Shown: piece after piece, positions 1 to 8,037 of the stretch | Layout of the letters: each line of letters starts with the position of its first letter | Position numbering within the stretch: position 1 is the stretch's first letter | From: Stenotrophomonas sp. Ste86 | GTDB taxonomy: Bacteria; Pseudomonadota; Gammaproteobacteria; Xanthomonadales; Xanthomonadaceae | Length of the DNA stretch: 64,000 bases | Direction of reading: 5' to 3' | Assembly: GCF_024519465.1 (NCBI RefSeq) | Contig: NZ_JALJRW010000002.1 | Location: forward strand, 1 to 64,000 | Program-made: the position numbers and the translations under genes | The notes under the pieces: model-generated | What the model was told of the DNA's origin: nothing | What the model saw: only the letters and a program-made list of their open reading frames with translations | Database searches by the model: none

Positions 1-118
1 CGATTTCCCAATTCCCGATTCCCGATTTCCCAATTCCCAATTCCCGATTCCCCAATTCCCCAATTCCCCAATTCCCTAATTCCCCAATTCCCTAATTCCC
101 CGTTCCCCCGTTCCCCTG
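1..118. repeat. Degenerate AATTCCC-type heptamer tandem repeat
   Basis: The first 118 bases are an almost uninterrupted run of 7-8 base units of the form (C)(A/G)ATTCCC, with variants such as TAATTCCC and GTTCCCC towards the right end. The tract reaches the window edge, so its true length is unknown. It ends about 80 bases before the TonB receptor gene. Similar imperfect tracts are common between Xanthomonadaceae genes; no coding role is visible. Confidence 0.85.
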
Positions 119-196
119 TCCCGGTGTCATGCCCATGCAACGTCGCGGACATACCGTGCTGACCCAGTCTTTACACCGTTGGGGATAGTCGTGCAG

Positions 197-2734
197 ATGA
201 AGCGTGCGTTGGGCCAGGCGATCAGCCTGTCGTTGCTGGTGATGGCCAGCCCGTCCGTGTTTGCCGTCGAAGCCAGCGCCGCCGGCGCCGGGGCGGTCGA
301 CCTGGACCGGGTCGAGGTGCGCCCGCAGCTGGAATCGCAGACCCGCGCGGTCGACCTCAAGCGCAGCAGCGATGCCATCGAAGACGCTGTATCGTCCGAT
401 GCCATGGGCGTCTACCCGGACAAGAACGTGGCCGAATCGCTGCAGCGCCTGCCCGGCGTCAGCGTCACCCGCGACCAGGGCGAAGGCCGTTTCGTGGTCA
501 TCCGCGGGCTGGATGCCAACCTCAACAGCGTCAGCGTCGATGGCATCGCCATCGGCACCCCGGAGGATTCCAGCCGCGCCGCGCCGCTGGACGTGATTCC
601 CTCCGATTCGACCGAACGCCTGCGCGTGGTCAAATCACCCACCCCGGACATGCCCGGCGATGCCATCGGCGGTGCGATCCTGGTCGAGTCGGCGTCGGCC
701 TTCGACCGCGAAGGCCGCAACCTGCGCGGCAAGATCGAAGCCAGCCACCAGCAGCTGTCCGGCAACACCAGCCCGAAGGCGGCCATCAACTACAGCGAAG
801 TGTTCGCCGATACCTTCGGCGTGGCGCTCGGTGTGAACTACCAGAACCGCAAGTTCGAATCGGACAACACCGAAGTGGAGTACGGCACGTTCGACGGCGG
901 CGCCGACGATGACCTGTTCGCCAACAGCCTGCAGCGCCGCAAGTACGAGATCGAGCGCAAGCGTATCGGCGCCAACCTCAACCTCGACTGGCGGCCCAAC
1001 GAGGACAGCCGCTACTACCTGCGCACGCTGTACAGCCAGTTCGATGACGCCGAAACCCGCCAGCGCACCCTCTTCAACGTCGGCGACGGCGAGGTGACCG
1101 CACTGGGCAACCATCAGTACCGCATCGATGACCTGCCCGCCGATGCGATCCAGAAGCGCATGCGCTACCGCACCAAGAAGGAAAACACCTTCGCCGCCAG
1201 CCTGCGCGGAGAGAATCGCCTCAGCGGCGCGGTGCTGGATTACAAGGTCGGCTACACCCGCACCGAAGAACGCGTCAACGACGAGATGGAAGCGCGCTTC
1301 GAATACGCCGGCGATGACACCAGCGCCACCGTCGACCAGCGCAGCCGCGTACCCGGCCTTACCCTCGGCGATGCCGGCTGGATGGACAACGGCAACTACG
1401 ACGTCGACCGTGTCGTGCTTTCGCCCAAGCGCGTGGACGATGAGGAGCGCAGCGCGCAGGTCAACCTCCGTTTCGACGGCGACAACGCCAGTTATAAGTT
1501 CGGCCTGCTCGGCCGGTGGCGCGACCGCAACGTGGATACCGACGAGCGCGAACTGCGGGTCGGTCCGGACATCGCGTTGTCGGACTGGACCACTGCCAGC
1601 CCGGACCATCGCGGCGGCAGTCTCGGCCAGGGCATGAGTTCGGATGCCATGCGCCGTTACTGGGCCCAGCACGGCGCCCAGTACAGTGCGCGCCCGCAGG
1701 ACGCCGGCGGCAACGCGCTCACCTCGCTGGAAGAGGACTACACCGCCAGCGAAGACATCTTCGCCAGCTATGCGATGGGCACCTGGGATATCGGCGCGCT
1801 GCGCATCATCGGCGGCGTGCGCGTGGAAAATACCCAGTTCACCGCCACCGGCAACAGTGTCGACGTGGCCAGCAATGGCCGCAGCTACACGGTCACCCCG
1901 CTCAGCGTGAGCCGCAGCTACACCAACGTGCTGCCCGGCCTGCACCTGCGCTATGACGCCGGCGACGACTGGGTGCTGCGCGCGGCCGCCAACAAGACCG
2001 TGTCGCGGCCGTCTTTCGGCGACATCGCCCCGCGCGTCGGCCTGAGCCGGGGGGATGAGGAAGTGCGGATCGGCAACCCGCAGCTGGACCCGTACGAATC
2101 CAACAACCTCGATCTGTCGGTGGAGAAGTACATCGGCAGCACCGGTATCATCTCGCTGGGCCTGTTCCACAAGTCGATCGACGGCTACATCGTCAACACT
2201 GTGAGCAACAATGATCCGGCGTATCCGGGTTACGAGGTCACCCGCGTGATCAACGGCGAGAAGGCCAACGTCACCGGGGCCGAGTTCAACTGGCAGCAGC
2301 AGCTGGCGTTCCTGCCGGCCGGTTGGGACGGGCTGCTGGTCGGCGCCAGCGGCACCTGGCTGGACACCGATTTCGATCCGGGCGTGGCCGGTCGCGAGCG
2401 TGACGACTTCATGCTGCCGCGTGCGTCCAAGCATGTGTACAGCGCGCACATCGGCTACGAGAAAGATGCCTTCAGTACCCGCCTCGCCGCGGTGTACCGC
2501 AGCGAGTATCTGGACACGCTCGGGGACAGCCGCGCCTACGACATCTACGTGGCGCCCAACACCCAGCTGGATTTCAGCCTGGACTACAAGTTCACCCCGA
2601 ACGTGAGCGTCTATTTCGAGGCGCAGAACCTGCTCGACAAGCCGCTGGAGCTGTATCAGGGCACGCGCTCGCGCACGTTGCAGATGGAAGAATACGGTCG
2701 CACCTATGCGCTCGGCCTGAAGGTGGCCCTGTGA
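197..2734 (+). CDS. TonB-dependent outer-membrane receptor
   Basis: Predicted outer-membrane active transporter of 845 residues. The ATG at 197 gives a clean signal peptide (MKRALGQ, then a hydrophobic core ending near SVFA). In-frame TTG 179 and GTG 191 lie just upstream but add nothing signal-like. A plug domain occupies about residues 60-185, with NVAESLQRLPGV and an RGLDANLN segment. The rest is a beta-barrel rich in alternating aromatic residues. The last residues are ALGLKVAL, so the usual terminal Phe or Trp is missing. Its stop overlaps the start of the propeller gene (GTGA), which implies coupled translation. The downstream phosphatase-like genes suggest a phosphorylated substrate such as phytate; that is inference. 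Confidence 0.9.
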   Translation: MKRALGQAISLSLLVMASPSVFAVEASAAGAGAVDLDRVEVRPQLESQTRAVDLKRSSDAIEDAVSSDAMGVYPDKNVAESLQRLPGVSVTRDQGEGRFVVIRGLDANLNSVSVDGIAIGTPEDSSRAAPLDVIPSDSTERLRVVKSPTPDMPGDAIGGAILVESASAFDREGRNLRGKIEASHQQLSGNTSPKAAINYSEVFADTFGVALGVNYQNRKFESDNTEVEYGTFDGGADDDLFANSLQRRKYEIERKRIGANLNLDWRPNEDSRYYLRTLYSQFDDAETRQRTLFNVGDGEVTALGNHQYRIDDLPADAIQKRMRYRTKKENTFAASLRGENRLSGAVLDYKVGYTRTEERVNDEMEARFEYAGDDTSATVDQRSRVPGLTLGDAGWMDNGNYDVDRVVLSPKRVDDEERSAQVNLRFDGDNASYKFGLLGRWRDRNVDTDERELRVGPDIALSDWTTASPDHRGGSLGQGMSSDAMRRYWAQHGAQYSARPQDAGGNALTSLEEDYTASEDIFASYAMGTWDIGALRIIGGVRVENTQFTATGNSVDVASNGRSYTVTPLSVSRSYTNVLPGLHLRYDAGDDWVLRAAANKTVSRPSFGDIAPRVGLSRGDEEVRIGNPQLDPYESNNLDLSVEKYIGSTGIISLGLFHKSIDGYIVNTVSNNDPAYPGYEVTRVINGEKANVTGAEFNWQQQLAFLPAGWDGLLVGASGTWLDTDFDPGVAGRERDDFMLPRASKHVYSAHIGYEKDAFSTRLAAVYRSEYLDTLGDSRAYDIYVAPNTQLDFSLDYKFTPNVSVYFEAQNLLDKPLELYQGTRSRTLQMEEYGRTYALGLKVAL

Positions 2735-3831
2735 GGCGCGCGCGCCCTGTCATCGGCCTGTTGAGCCTGGCCCTGTTGGCGGCCTGCCGGCACGGGGCTG
2801 CGCCGGCACCGGTTGCGCCAGCGGCCGATGCCGCCCGCGCGGTGAGCACGGTAGCCGAAGCCTTCCTGACCCCGATGACGCCGGCCGACAACATCGACTC
2901 GCCAGCCAGCTGGACCACCGCCGACGGGCATCGGTGGCTGATCGCCACCGCCAAGGCCACCGACAAGCTGGTGGTGTACGACGGCCAGACCGGTGCACAC
3001 CTGCGCGACGTCGGCAGCACCGGCACCGCACCGGGCCAGTTCGTCCGCCCCAACGGCATCGCCGTGGTCGATGACCTGGTGCTGATCGTGGAGCGCGACA
3101 ACCACCGCGTGCAGGTCCTGCAACTGCCCGACTTCACCCCGCTGGGCGTGTTCGCCGCCGACGACCTGCGCAAGCCCTACGGGCTGTGGGTCAACAAGCA
3201 GCGGGAGGGCTACGAGGTTTACGTGACCGACTCCTACGACGCTGGCGAGGATGCGCAAGGCAACGACGTGCTGCCGCCGCTGGCCGAACTGGACAAGCGC
3301 GTGCGCCGCTACGCGCTCACGGTGAAGGGCGGCGCGCTGGATGCCCGGCTGATATCCAGCATCGGCGACACCAGCGAGGCAGGCGCGCTGCGCGTGGTCG
3401 AATCGATCTGGGGCGACCCGGCCAACGACCGCCTGCTGATCGCCGAGGAAGACGAAACCTACGCCAGCGAGATCAAGGTCTACACGCTGGACGGCCGGTT
3501 CACCGGCACCACCTTTGGACGCGATGCCTTCAAGGCGCAGGCCGAAGGCGTGATGCTGCGTACCTGCGGCAAGGACGGCTGGTGGATCACCACCGAGCAG
3601 GGCAAGCAGCGCAGCGTGTTCCACCTGTTCGACCGGCATACCTTCAAGCACGTTGGCGCGTTCCAGGGCAACAAGGTGGCCAACACCGACGGCATCTGGC
3701 TGGACCAGCATGCCTCCACGCGTTTCCCGCACGGCGTGCTGTACGCGGTGCACGACGACCAGGGCGTGGTCGCCTTCGACTGGGCCAGCGTGGCCAGGCA
3801 GTTGTCGTTGCCGCTGGAGTGCGCGCCATGA
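2731..3831 (+). CDS. Beta-propeller lipoprotein resembling 3-phytase
   Basis: A 366-residue exported protein starting at a GTG that overlaps the receptor stop. The N terminus is a lipoprotein signal, with lipobox LLAAC near residue 19. The body carries propeller-like repeats: a phytase-like TDKLVVYDGQTG segment, NHL-like RPNGIAVVDD and DNHRVQVLQL segments, and an acidic EEDETYASEIKVYTLDG blade. These fit the beta-propeller phytase/NHL class, in which Asp and Glu clusters bind calcium and phosphate. Position between a TonB receptor and phosphatase genes supports phosphate-ester hydrolysis. A purely structural NHL protein remains possible, so the reaction is an inference. Confidence 0.8.
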   Translation: MRRARPVIGLLSLALLAACRHGAAPAPVAPAADAARAVSTVAEAFLTPMTPADNIDSPASWTTADGHRWLIATAKATDKLVVYDGQTGAHLRDVGSTGTAPGQFVRPNGIAVVDDLVLIVERDNHRVQVLQLPDFTPLGVFAADDLRKPYGLWVNKQREGYEVYVTDSYDAGEDAQGNDVLPPLAELDKRVRRYALTVKGGALDARLISSIGDTSEAGALRVVESIWGDPANDRLLIAEEDETYASEIKVYTLDGRFTGTTFGRDAFKAQAEGVMLRTCGKDGWWITTEQGKQRSVFHLFDRHTFKHVGAFQGNKVANTDGIWLDQHASTRFPHGVLYAVHDDQGVVAFDWASVARQLSLPLECAP

Positions 3832-5210
3832 GGCGCACGCGCATGGCCAGCGCGACCGTGCTGCTGGCGTTGCTGCTCGGCAGCGCCCCGCTGATCGCGA
3901 ACAGCGCGAACACCGTCGCCGAGCCGAACACGCAGGTGCCGGCGAGCAACCGACATTACGCCGCCAGTGGCTTCCCGGACCGGATCGTGGCCTCGCCCGC
4001 ACAGGACGCCGCGCGCGGTTTCGGCGTGTCGTGGCGGACCGACACGACGGTCGGCACGCCGGTGCTGGAGTGGGTGCTGGCCGGCGATTCGCCCGATGTT
4101 GGCCGCGTCACCCGCATCACCGCCAGCACCCGCGTGCTGGACACCGAGAACGGCAGCGCGCATTACCACCGCGCCGATGTCAGCGGACTGCGGCCCGACA
4201 CGCTGTACCTGTGGCGCGTACAGGGGCAGGCCACGTGGAGTGCCTGGAACCAGCTGCGCACCGCCGGCAGCGCTACCCAGGCGCTGACCCTGCTGTACTT
4301 CGGCGATACCCAGAACAAGAACCTCAGCCATGTCTCGCGGGTACTGCGCGCCGGTCTCAAGGCCGCCCCGCAGGCGCGCCTGAGCCTGTTCGCCGGCGAC
4401 CTGGTCAGCGGCGGCGACGGCCAGGACGACAGCGAGTGGGGTGAGTGGTTCGCCGCCGCGGGCTGGCTGCCGCAGGAAACCGCCGTCGCCCCGGCGATCG
4501 GCAACCATGAGTACGTCGAGGAGTTCGAAGACACCCCGCAGGAACGTCGCGTGCTCGGTCGCCATTGGCCGGTGACCTTCGCGCTGCCGCGCAACGGCGT
4601 GGACGCGGCCGATACCAGCACCTACTGGTTCGACTACCAGGGCGTGCGCATCGCGGTGCTGGATGGCACCTCGGCACTGGACCTGGGGACCGCGCAGGCG
4701 CAGGCCGTCTGGCTGGACAAGGTGCTGGCCGACAACCCGCACCCGTGGAGCATCGTGCTGCTGCACCAGCCGTTCTACTCGCCACGAGAAGGTCGGGAGA
4801 ACGCCGAACTGCGTGACGTGCTGCTGCCGGTGGTGCGCCGCCATCAGGTCGATCTGGTGCTGCAGGGGCACGACCACACCTATGGCCGTCGTGGCGAAGG
4901 GCAGGGCGCGACCCCGCAGTTCATCGTCACCGTGGCCGGGCCGAAGCAGTACCGGTTGTCCGATGCCGCACGTGCCAGCATGGCGCCGGTCGGCGAGGAC
5001 ACCCAGTTGTTCCAGGTGTTGAACATCGACCCGCAGCACCTGCGCTATGAAGCGCGCACCGTCACCGGCCGGCTCTATGATGGCTTCGAGCTGACCCGCA
5101 GCACCGATGGCCGCAAGCACAAGACCGAGCTGACGCAAGGACGCATCGCCCCCCGTGACTGCACGCGCGCGCAGACCCTCAAGGGCCGCGCCGACCGTTG
5201 CTGGGAATGA
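3828..5210 (+). CDS. Exported purple-acid-phosphatase-like metallophosphoesterase
   Basis: The 460-residue product starts at an ATG overlapping the propeller gene's stop (ATGA). A signal peptide (residues 1-27) is followed by a fibronectin-III-like domain (about 45-140, with LRPDTLYLWRVQG) and a calcineurin-type phosphoesterase domain. The metal motifs occur in order: YFGDTQ, FAGDLVSGG, IGNHEY, VLLHQPF and GHDHTYGR. True purple acid phosphatases have Tyr in the second motif (GDxxY); here it is GDLVS, so the purple-colour ligand is absent. Likely releases phosphate from organic esters in the periplasm or outside the cell. It is the third gene of the coupled cluster. Confidence 0.87.
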   Translation: MRRTRMASATVLLALLLGSAPLIANSANTVAEPNTQVPASNRHYAASGFPDRIVASPAQDAARGFGVSWRTDTTVGTPVLEWVLAGDSPDVGRVTRITASTRVLDTENGSAHYHRADVSGLRPDTLYLWRVQGQATWSAWNQLRTAGSATQALTLLYFGDTQNKNLSHVSRVLRAGLKAAPQARLSLFAGDLVSGGDGQDDSEWGEWFAAAGWLPQETAVAPAIGNHEYVEEFEDTPQERRVLGRHWPVTFALPRNGVDAADTSTYWFDYQGVRIAVLDGTSALDLGTAQAQAVWLDKVLADNPHPWSIVLLHQPFYSPREGRENAELRDVLLPVVRRHQVDLVLQGHDHTYGRRGEGQGATPQFIVTVAGPKQYRLSDAARASMAPVGEDTQLFQVLNIDPQHLRYEARTVTGRLYDGFELTRSTDGRKHKTELTQGRIAPRDCTRAQTLKGRADRCWE

Positions 5211-5256
5211 CCCCCGGGCCGGGCCGCCTCCACGCGCCCGGCCGCTGCTGGAGACG

Positions 5257-5898
5257 ATGATGATCGACACGCGACGCGTAATTCCCCTGGGCGCCATCGC
5301 CGCCGCATTGCTGCTGCTCGCTGGCGGTAGTGCCGCCACCAATGCGGTGCTGCACCCGTTCCTGGCTGCCCAGCCCAGGGAAGCACCGGAGGAGGTCAAC
5401 CTGGCCGTGGAGATCCCGGCCGGCAGCTTTACCAAGTACGAGATCAAGGAGGACGGACTGGTCCATGTGGATCGCTTCCAGTCCATGCCGGTGGCGTATC
5501 CGGCCAACTACGGCTCAATGCCACGCACCCTGGCCGGCGACAACGACCCGCTCGATGCGCTGGTGCTCACCCGTGAGCCGTTGCACCCCGGGGTGATCGT
5601 GCGCTTCCGCCCGATCGGCTTCCTGAAGATGGTCGATGGCGGCGAGCACGACGAAAAAGTCATCGGCGTGCCCACCGACAAACTCGATCCCACCTACGCC
5701 AACATCCGCGACCTGCAGGACCTGCCGCTGATCGAACGCCAGCGCATCGAGGCGTTTTTCCGCGTCTACAAGGACCTGCCCGAGGGACGCAATCCGGTGC
5801 AGCTCAATGGCTGGGGCACTGCGGCCGACGCCAAGGCCTTGATCGGCGCGTCGATGCAGCGTTTCGAGCTCAAGCAGCAGCGCCAGAAGGGCGATTGA
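5257..5898 (+). CDS. Exported family I inorganic pyrophosphatase
   Basis: The start is ATG 5257 (a second ATG follows at 5260), 46 bases after the phosphatase stop, giving 213 residues. The N terminus (IPLGAIAAALLLLAGG) is a signal or anchor segment, unlike cytosolic Ppa. The catalytic core keeps the soluble pyrophosphatase pattern: EIPAGSFTKYEIKE, YPANYGSMP, then GDNDPLDALVL with the three metal-binding aspartates, and GGEHDEKVIGVP. It would split PPi to phosphate in the periplasm, finishing the phosphate-release series begun by its upstream neighbours. The family assignment is firm; export is inferred from the N terminus. Confidence 0.9.
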   Translation: MMIDTRRVIPLGAIAAALLLLAGGSAATNAVLHPFLAAQPREAPEEVNLAVEIPAGSFTKYEIKEDGLVHVDRFQSMPVAYPANYGSMPRTLAGDNDPLDALVLTREPLHPGVIVRFRPIGFLKMVDGGEHDEKVIGVPTDKLDPTYANIRDLQDLPLIERQRIEAFFRVYKDLPEGRNPVQLNGWGTAADAKALIGASMQRFELKQQRQKGD

Positions 5899-5950
5899 CC
5901 GCGACGCGCGCGTTGTATGATCCGCGCTTCGGGTTCGCGGGAACGACGCA

Positions 5951-6379
5951 ATGGCGAAGGCGCGCTGGGTAGAGGGGCTGGGGGTCACCCTGCTGGTGCT
6001 GGAACTGCTGTTGCTGGCAGTGCCGGTCACCGTGCTGGATGGCTTCGGCCTGCTGGTGCTGGCCTACCCGAATTCGCATCCGGACCACACACCGATGCTG
6101 GTGGGGACGGTAGTGGCCACGGTCGCGCTGATCGGTTTCTGGCGGCTGACCTTCGGCTTCCTGCTCGATGGCCTCAGCCTGAAGCGCGTCCCGGCCTGGG
6201 CGCGCTGGAGCGCCGGCAGCGGCGCGTTGCTGTGCCTGCTCGCCCTGCTGGTGGCTGCCGTCTTCGACCGGCTTACCGCCTGGGCGCTGGTGGGTGTTTT
6301 CGGTCTGCCGGTGATGGTGCCGCTGGGGCATATGCTGGCCGTGTCCTGGGGTCAACCAACGCCACCGCCATTGCCGTGA
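5951..6379 (+). CDS. Small four-helix membrane protein, unknown function
   Basis: A 142-residue hydrophobic protein with about four predicted transmembrane segments (roughly residues 8-37, 44-66, 84-103 and 110-130). Short charged loops contain LKRVPAWARW. I do not recognise a family. It starts at ATG 5951, about 50 bases after the pyrophosphatase gene, and may be read with it. It ends six bases before the convergent TPR-like gene. Confidence 0.7.
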   Translation: MAKARWVEGLGVTLLVLELLLLAVPVTVLDGFGLLVLAYPNSHPDHTPMLVGTVVATVALIGFWRLTFGFLLDGLSLKRVPAWARWSAGSGALLCLLALLVAAVFDRLTAWALVGVFGLPVMVPLGHMLAVSWGQPTPPPLP

Positions 6380-6385
6380 GCGGCG

Positions 6386-6712
6386 TCAGTCGCGCGCTGC
6401 CACGGCGTTGTCCGCACGGCGTTTGAACACCGTCATTTCCTTTCCCGCCTGTTTGTCACCGTTGCGCTGGGCCACGTCGATACCCTGTTGCCAGGCCTGT
6501 GACGCGGCATGCGCATCGCCGGCGGCCAGCCACGCCTTGCCCAGCAGCTTCCAGCCGGCGGAGTAGCCGGGGTCCTGCGCCACGCAGTGGAGCAGGTGCG
6601 ATGTCGCCCCTGCCGGATCGCCAGCCTCGAGCAGGCCCTTGCCCAGGCTGAAACGGAGCAGCGCGTTGTCGCGTCCGCTGTCGAGCATGCGTTGCAATGC
6701 AGCTAGGTCCAT
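6386..6712 (-). CDS. Small tetratricopeptide-like protein
   Basis: Read from ATG 6712 this is a 108-residue protein, MDLAALQRMLDSG onward. It has two to three TPR-like helical pairs, including LRFSLGKGLLEAGD, GWKLLGKAWLAAGD and ASQAWQQGIDVAQRNGD. An in-frame upstream extension to 6814 is rich in Arg and Pro and overlaps the flavin reductase gene, so I rejected it. It follows the flavin reductase gene by 40 bases on the same strand and is probably the last gene of the sodA operon. TPR proteins mediate protein-protein contacts; the partner is unknown. Confidence 0.8.
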   Translation of the reverse strand: MDLAALQRMLDSGRDNALLRFSLGKGLLEAGDPAGATSHLLHCVAQDPGYSAGWKLLGKAWLAAGDAHAASQAWQQGIDVAQRNGDKQAGKEMTVFKRRADNAVAARD

Positions 6713-6752
6713 GGCGGTGTTTTCGTGTCGGGGAGGTGGGGGCAGGCCTGCT

Positions 6753-7301
6753 TCACGGCGTCGCCTGGCCATCGATGCGCGCATAGCGGCCGCGATGGTA
6801 GGCCAGCGCCTCACCGGGTGCGGCCTGGAAATGCTCGACGCGCCCGACGATCAGTAGATGGTCGCCCAGCGCCACCGTGCGATGCACCGCGCATAGCAGC
6901 CAGCCCACCGCATCGGGGACCCGCGGCGCTTCTCCGCTGAGATCCAGCAAGGCCATGTTGGCCAACTCACGCCTCAGCAGCGGATCGGCGAAACGACGCG
7001 CCAGCGCCTCCTGCGCAGAGGACAACACGTTGATGCCGAACCATCGCGCTGCTGCGAATACCGGCAGGTCGGCCGAACGCGCGCCGATGCTCCACGCGAC
7101 CAACGGCGGATCCAGCGACAGCGAGGTAAACGAGTTGATCGTCATCGCCACCACCTGCCCCTGGATATCGCGTGCCGTGGCGATCGCCACGCCGGTCGGG
7201 TATTGCCCGAAGACGTGGCGCAGCGCGACCAGGTCGGGCCCGGTGGCGCCGGAGGGCGGTGCCGCAATGGCCTGCGCGTTGCCGACCGGGCCCGGTTTCA
7301 T
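6753..7301 (-). CDS. Flavin reductase-like (FMN-binding) protein
   Basis: A 182-residue protein of the flavin-reductase-like family. The FMN-binding core is visible: RHVFGQYPTGVAIATA, then AMTINSFTSLSLDPPLV, NVLSSAQEALARRFA and DHLLIVGRVE. Such proteins reduce FMN or FAD for a partner monooxygenase or act as stand-alone reductases. Its ATG overlaps the stop of the superoxide dismutase gene (ATGA), so the two should be translated together. No monooxygenase partner gene lies nearby. Confidence 0.88.
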   Translation of the reverse strand: MKPGPVGNAQAIAAPPSGATGPDLVALRHVFGQYPTGVAIATARDIQGQVVAMTINSFTSLSLDPPLVAWSIGARSADLPVFAAARWFGINVLSSAQEALARRFADPLLRRELANMALLDLSGEAPRVPDAVGWLLCAVHRTVALGDHLLIVGRVEHFQAAPGEALAYHRGRYARIDGQATP

Positions 7302-7930
7302 CAGCGGCCGCCGGCGGCCTGGAAGCGGCGCGTCACTTCGGTCCAGTCGATCAGGTTGAAGAAGGCGGCGATATAGTCTGGCCGACGGTTCTGGTAGTGC
7401 AGGTAATAGGCGTGCTCCCAGACATCCAGCCCCAGGATCGGCACGCCGCCGGACAGGTTGGCGTAAGCGCCCATCAGCGGGCTGTCCTGGTTGGGGCTGC
7501 TCTCGACCAGCAGCTTGCCGTCACTGCCGAGCGTCAGCCACGCCCAGCCGCTGCCGAAACGGGTCTGCGCCGCCTTGGTGAAGGCGTCTTTGAAGGCCTG
7601 GTAGCCGCCGAGGTCACGTTCGATGGCGGCCGCCAGCGCGCCCTGCGGCGTGCCGCCGTCGGTGCTTAGCACGGTCCAGAACAGGCTGTGGTTGGCATGC
7701 CCGCCGCCGTTGTTGCGCACGGCGTTGCGTACGCCTTCCGGCAGCGATGCGATGTCGGCAATCAGTTGCTCGATCGGTGTTGCCTTGATGCCTGCCTCGG
7801 CCAGCGCGGCGTTGAGATTGTTGACGTAGGCCTGGTGGTGGCGCGCGTGGTGGATTTCCATCGTCTGCGCATCGAAATGCGGCTCGAGGGCGTCGTAGGC
7901 GTAGGGCAGGGCGGGGAGGGTGTAGGACAT
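7301..7930 (-). CDS. sodA: Iron/manganese superoxide dismutase
   Basis: Converts superoxide to oxygen and peroxide in the cytoplasm. The likely start is ATG 7930 ([20 protein letters not shown]), giving 209 residues, the usual family length; an ATG at 7960 would add ten untypical residues. Metal ligands lie in [24 protein letters not shown] and [15 protein letters not shown], and GSGWAWLTL is intact. Whether it uses Fe or Mn cannot be settled by eye, so sodA rather than sodB is provisional. It heads a probable operon with the flavin reductase and TPR-like genes. Confidence 0.95.
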   Translation of the reverse strand: MSYTLPALPYAYDALEPHFDAQTMEIHHARHHQAYVNNLNAALAEAGIKATPIEQLIADIASLPEGVRNAVRNNGGGHANHSLFWTVLSTDGGTPQGALAAAIERDLGGYQAFKDAFTKAAQTRFGSGWAWLTLGSDGKLLVESSPNQDSPLMGAYANLSGGVPILGLDVWEHAYYLHYQNRRPDYIAAFFNLIDWTEVTRRFQAAGGR

Positions 7931-8037
7931 CGCAGACAACTCCGTGGAAAGAGCGGTCATGATCGGACCTGAAGCATGGTTGAGGTCAAGCGCATTGATG
8001 CGTTCGATTCATGATCCGACAGCGCGTGCGGCATGCT

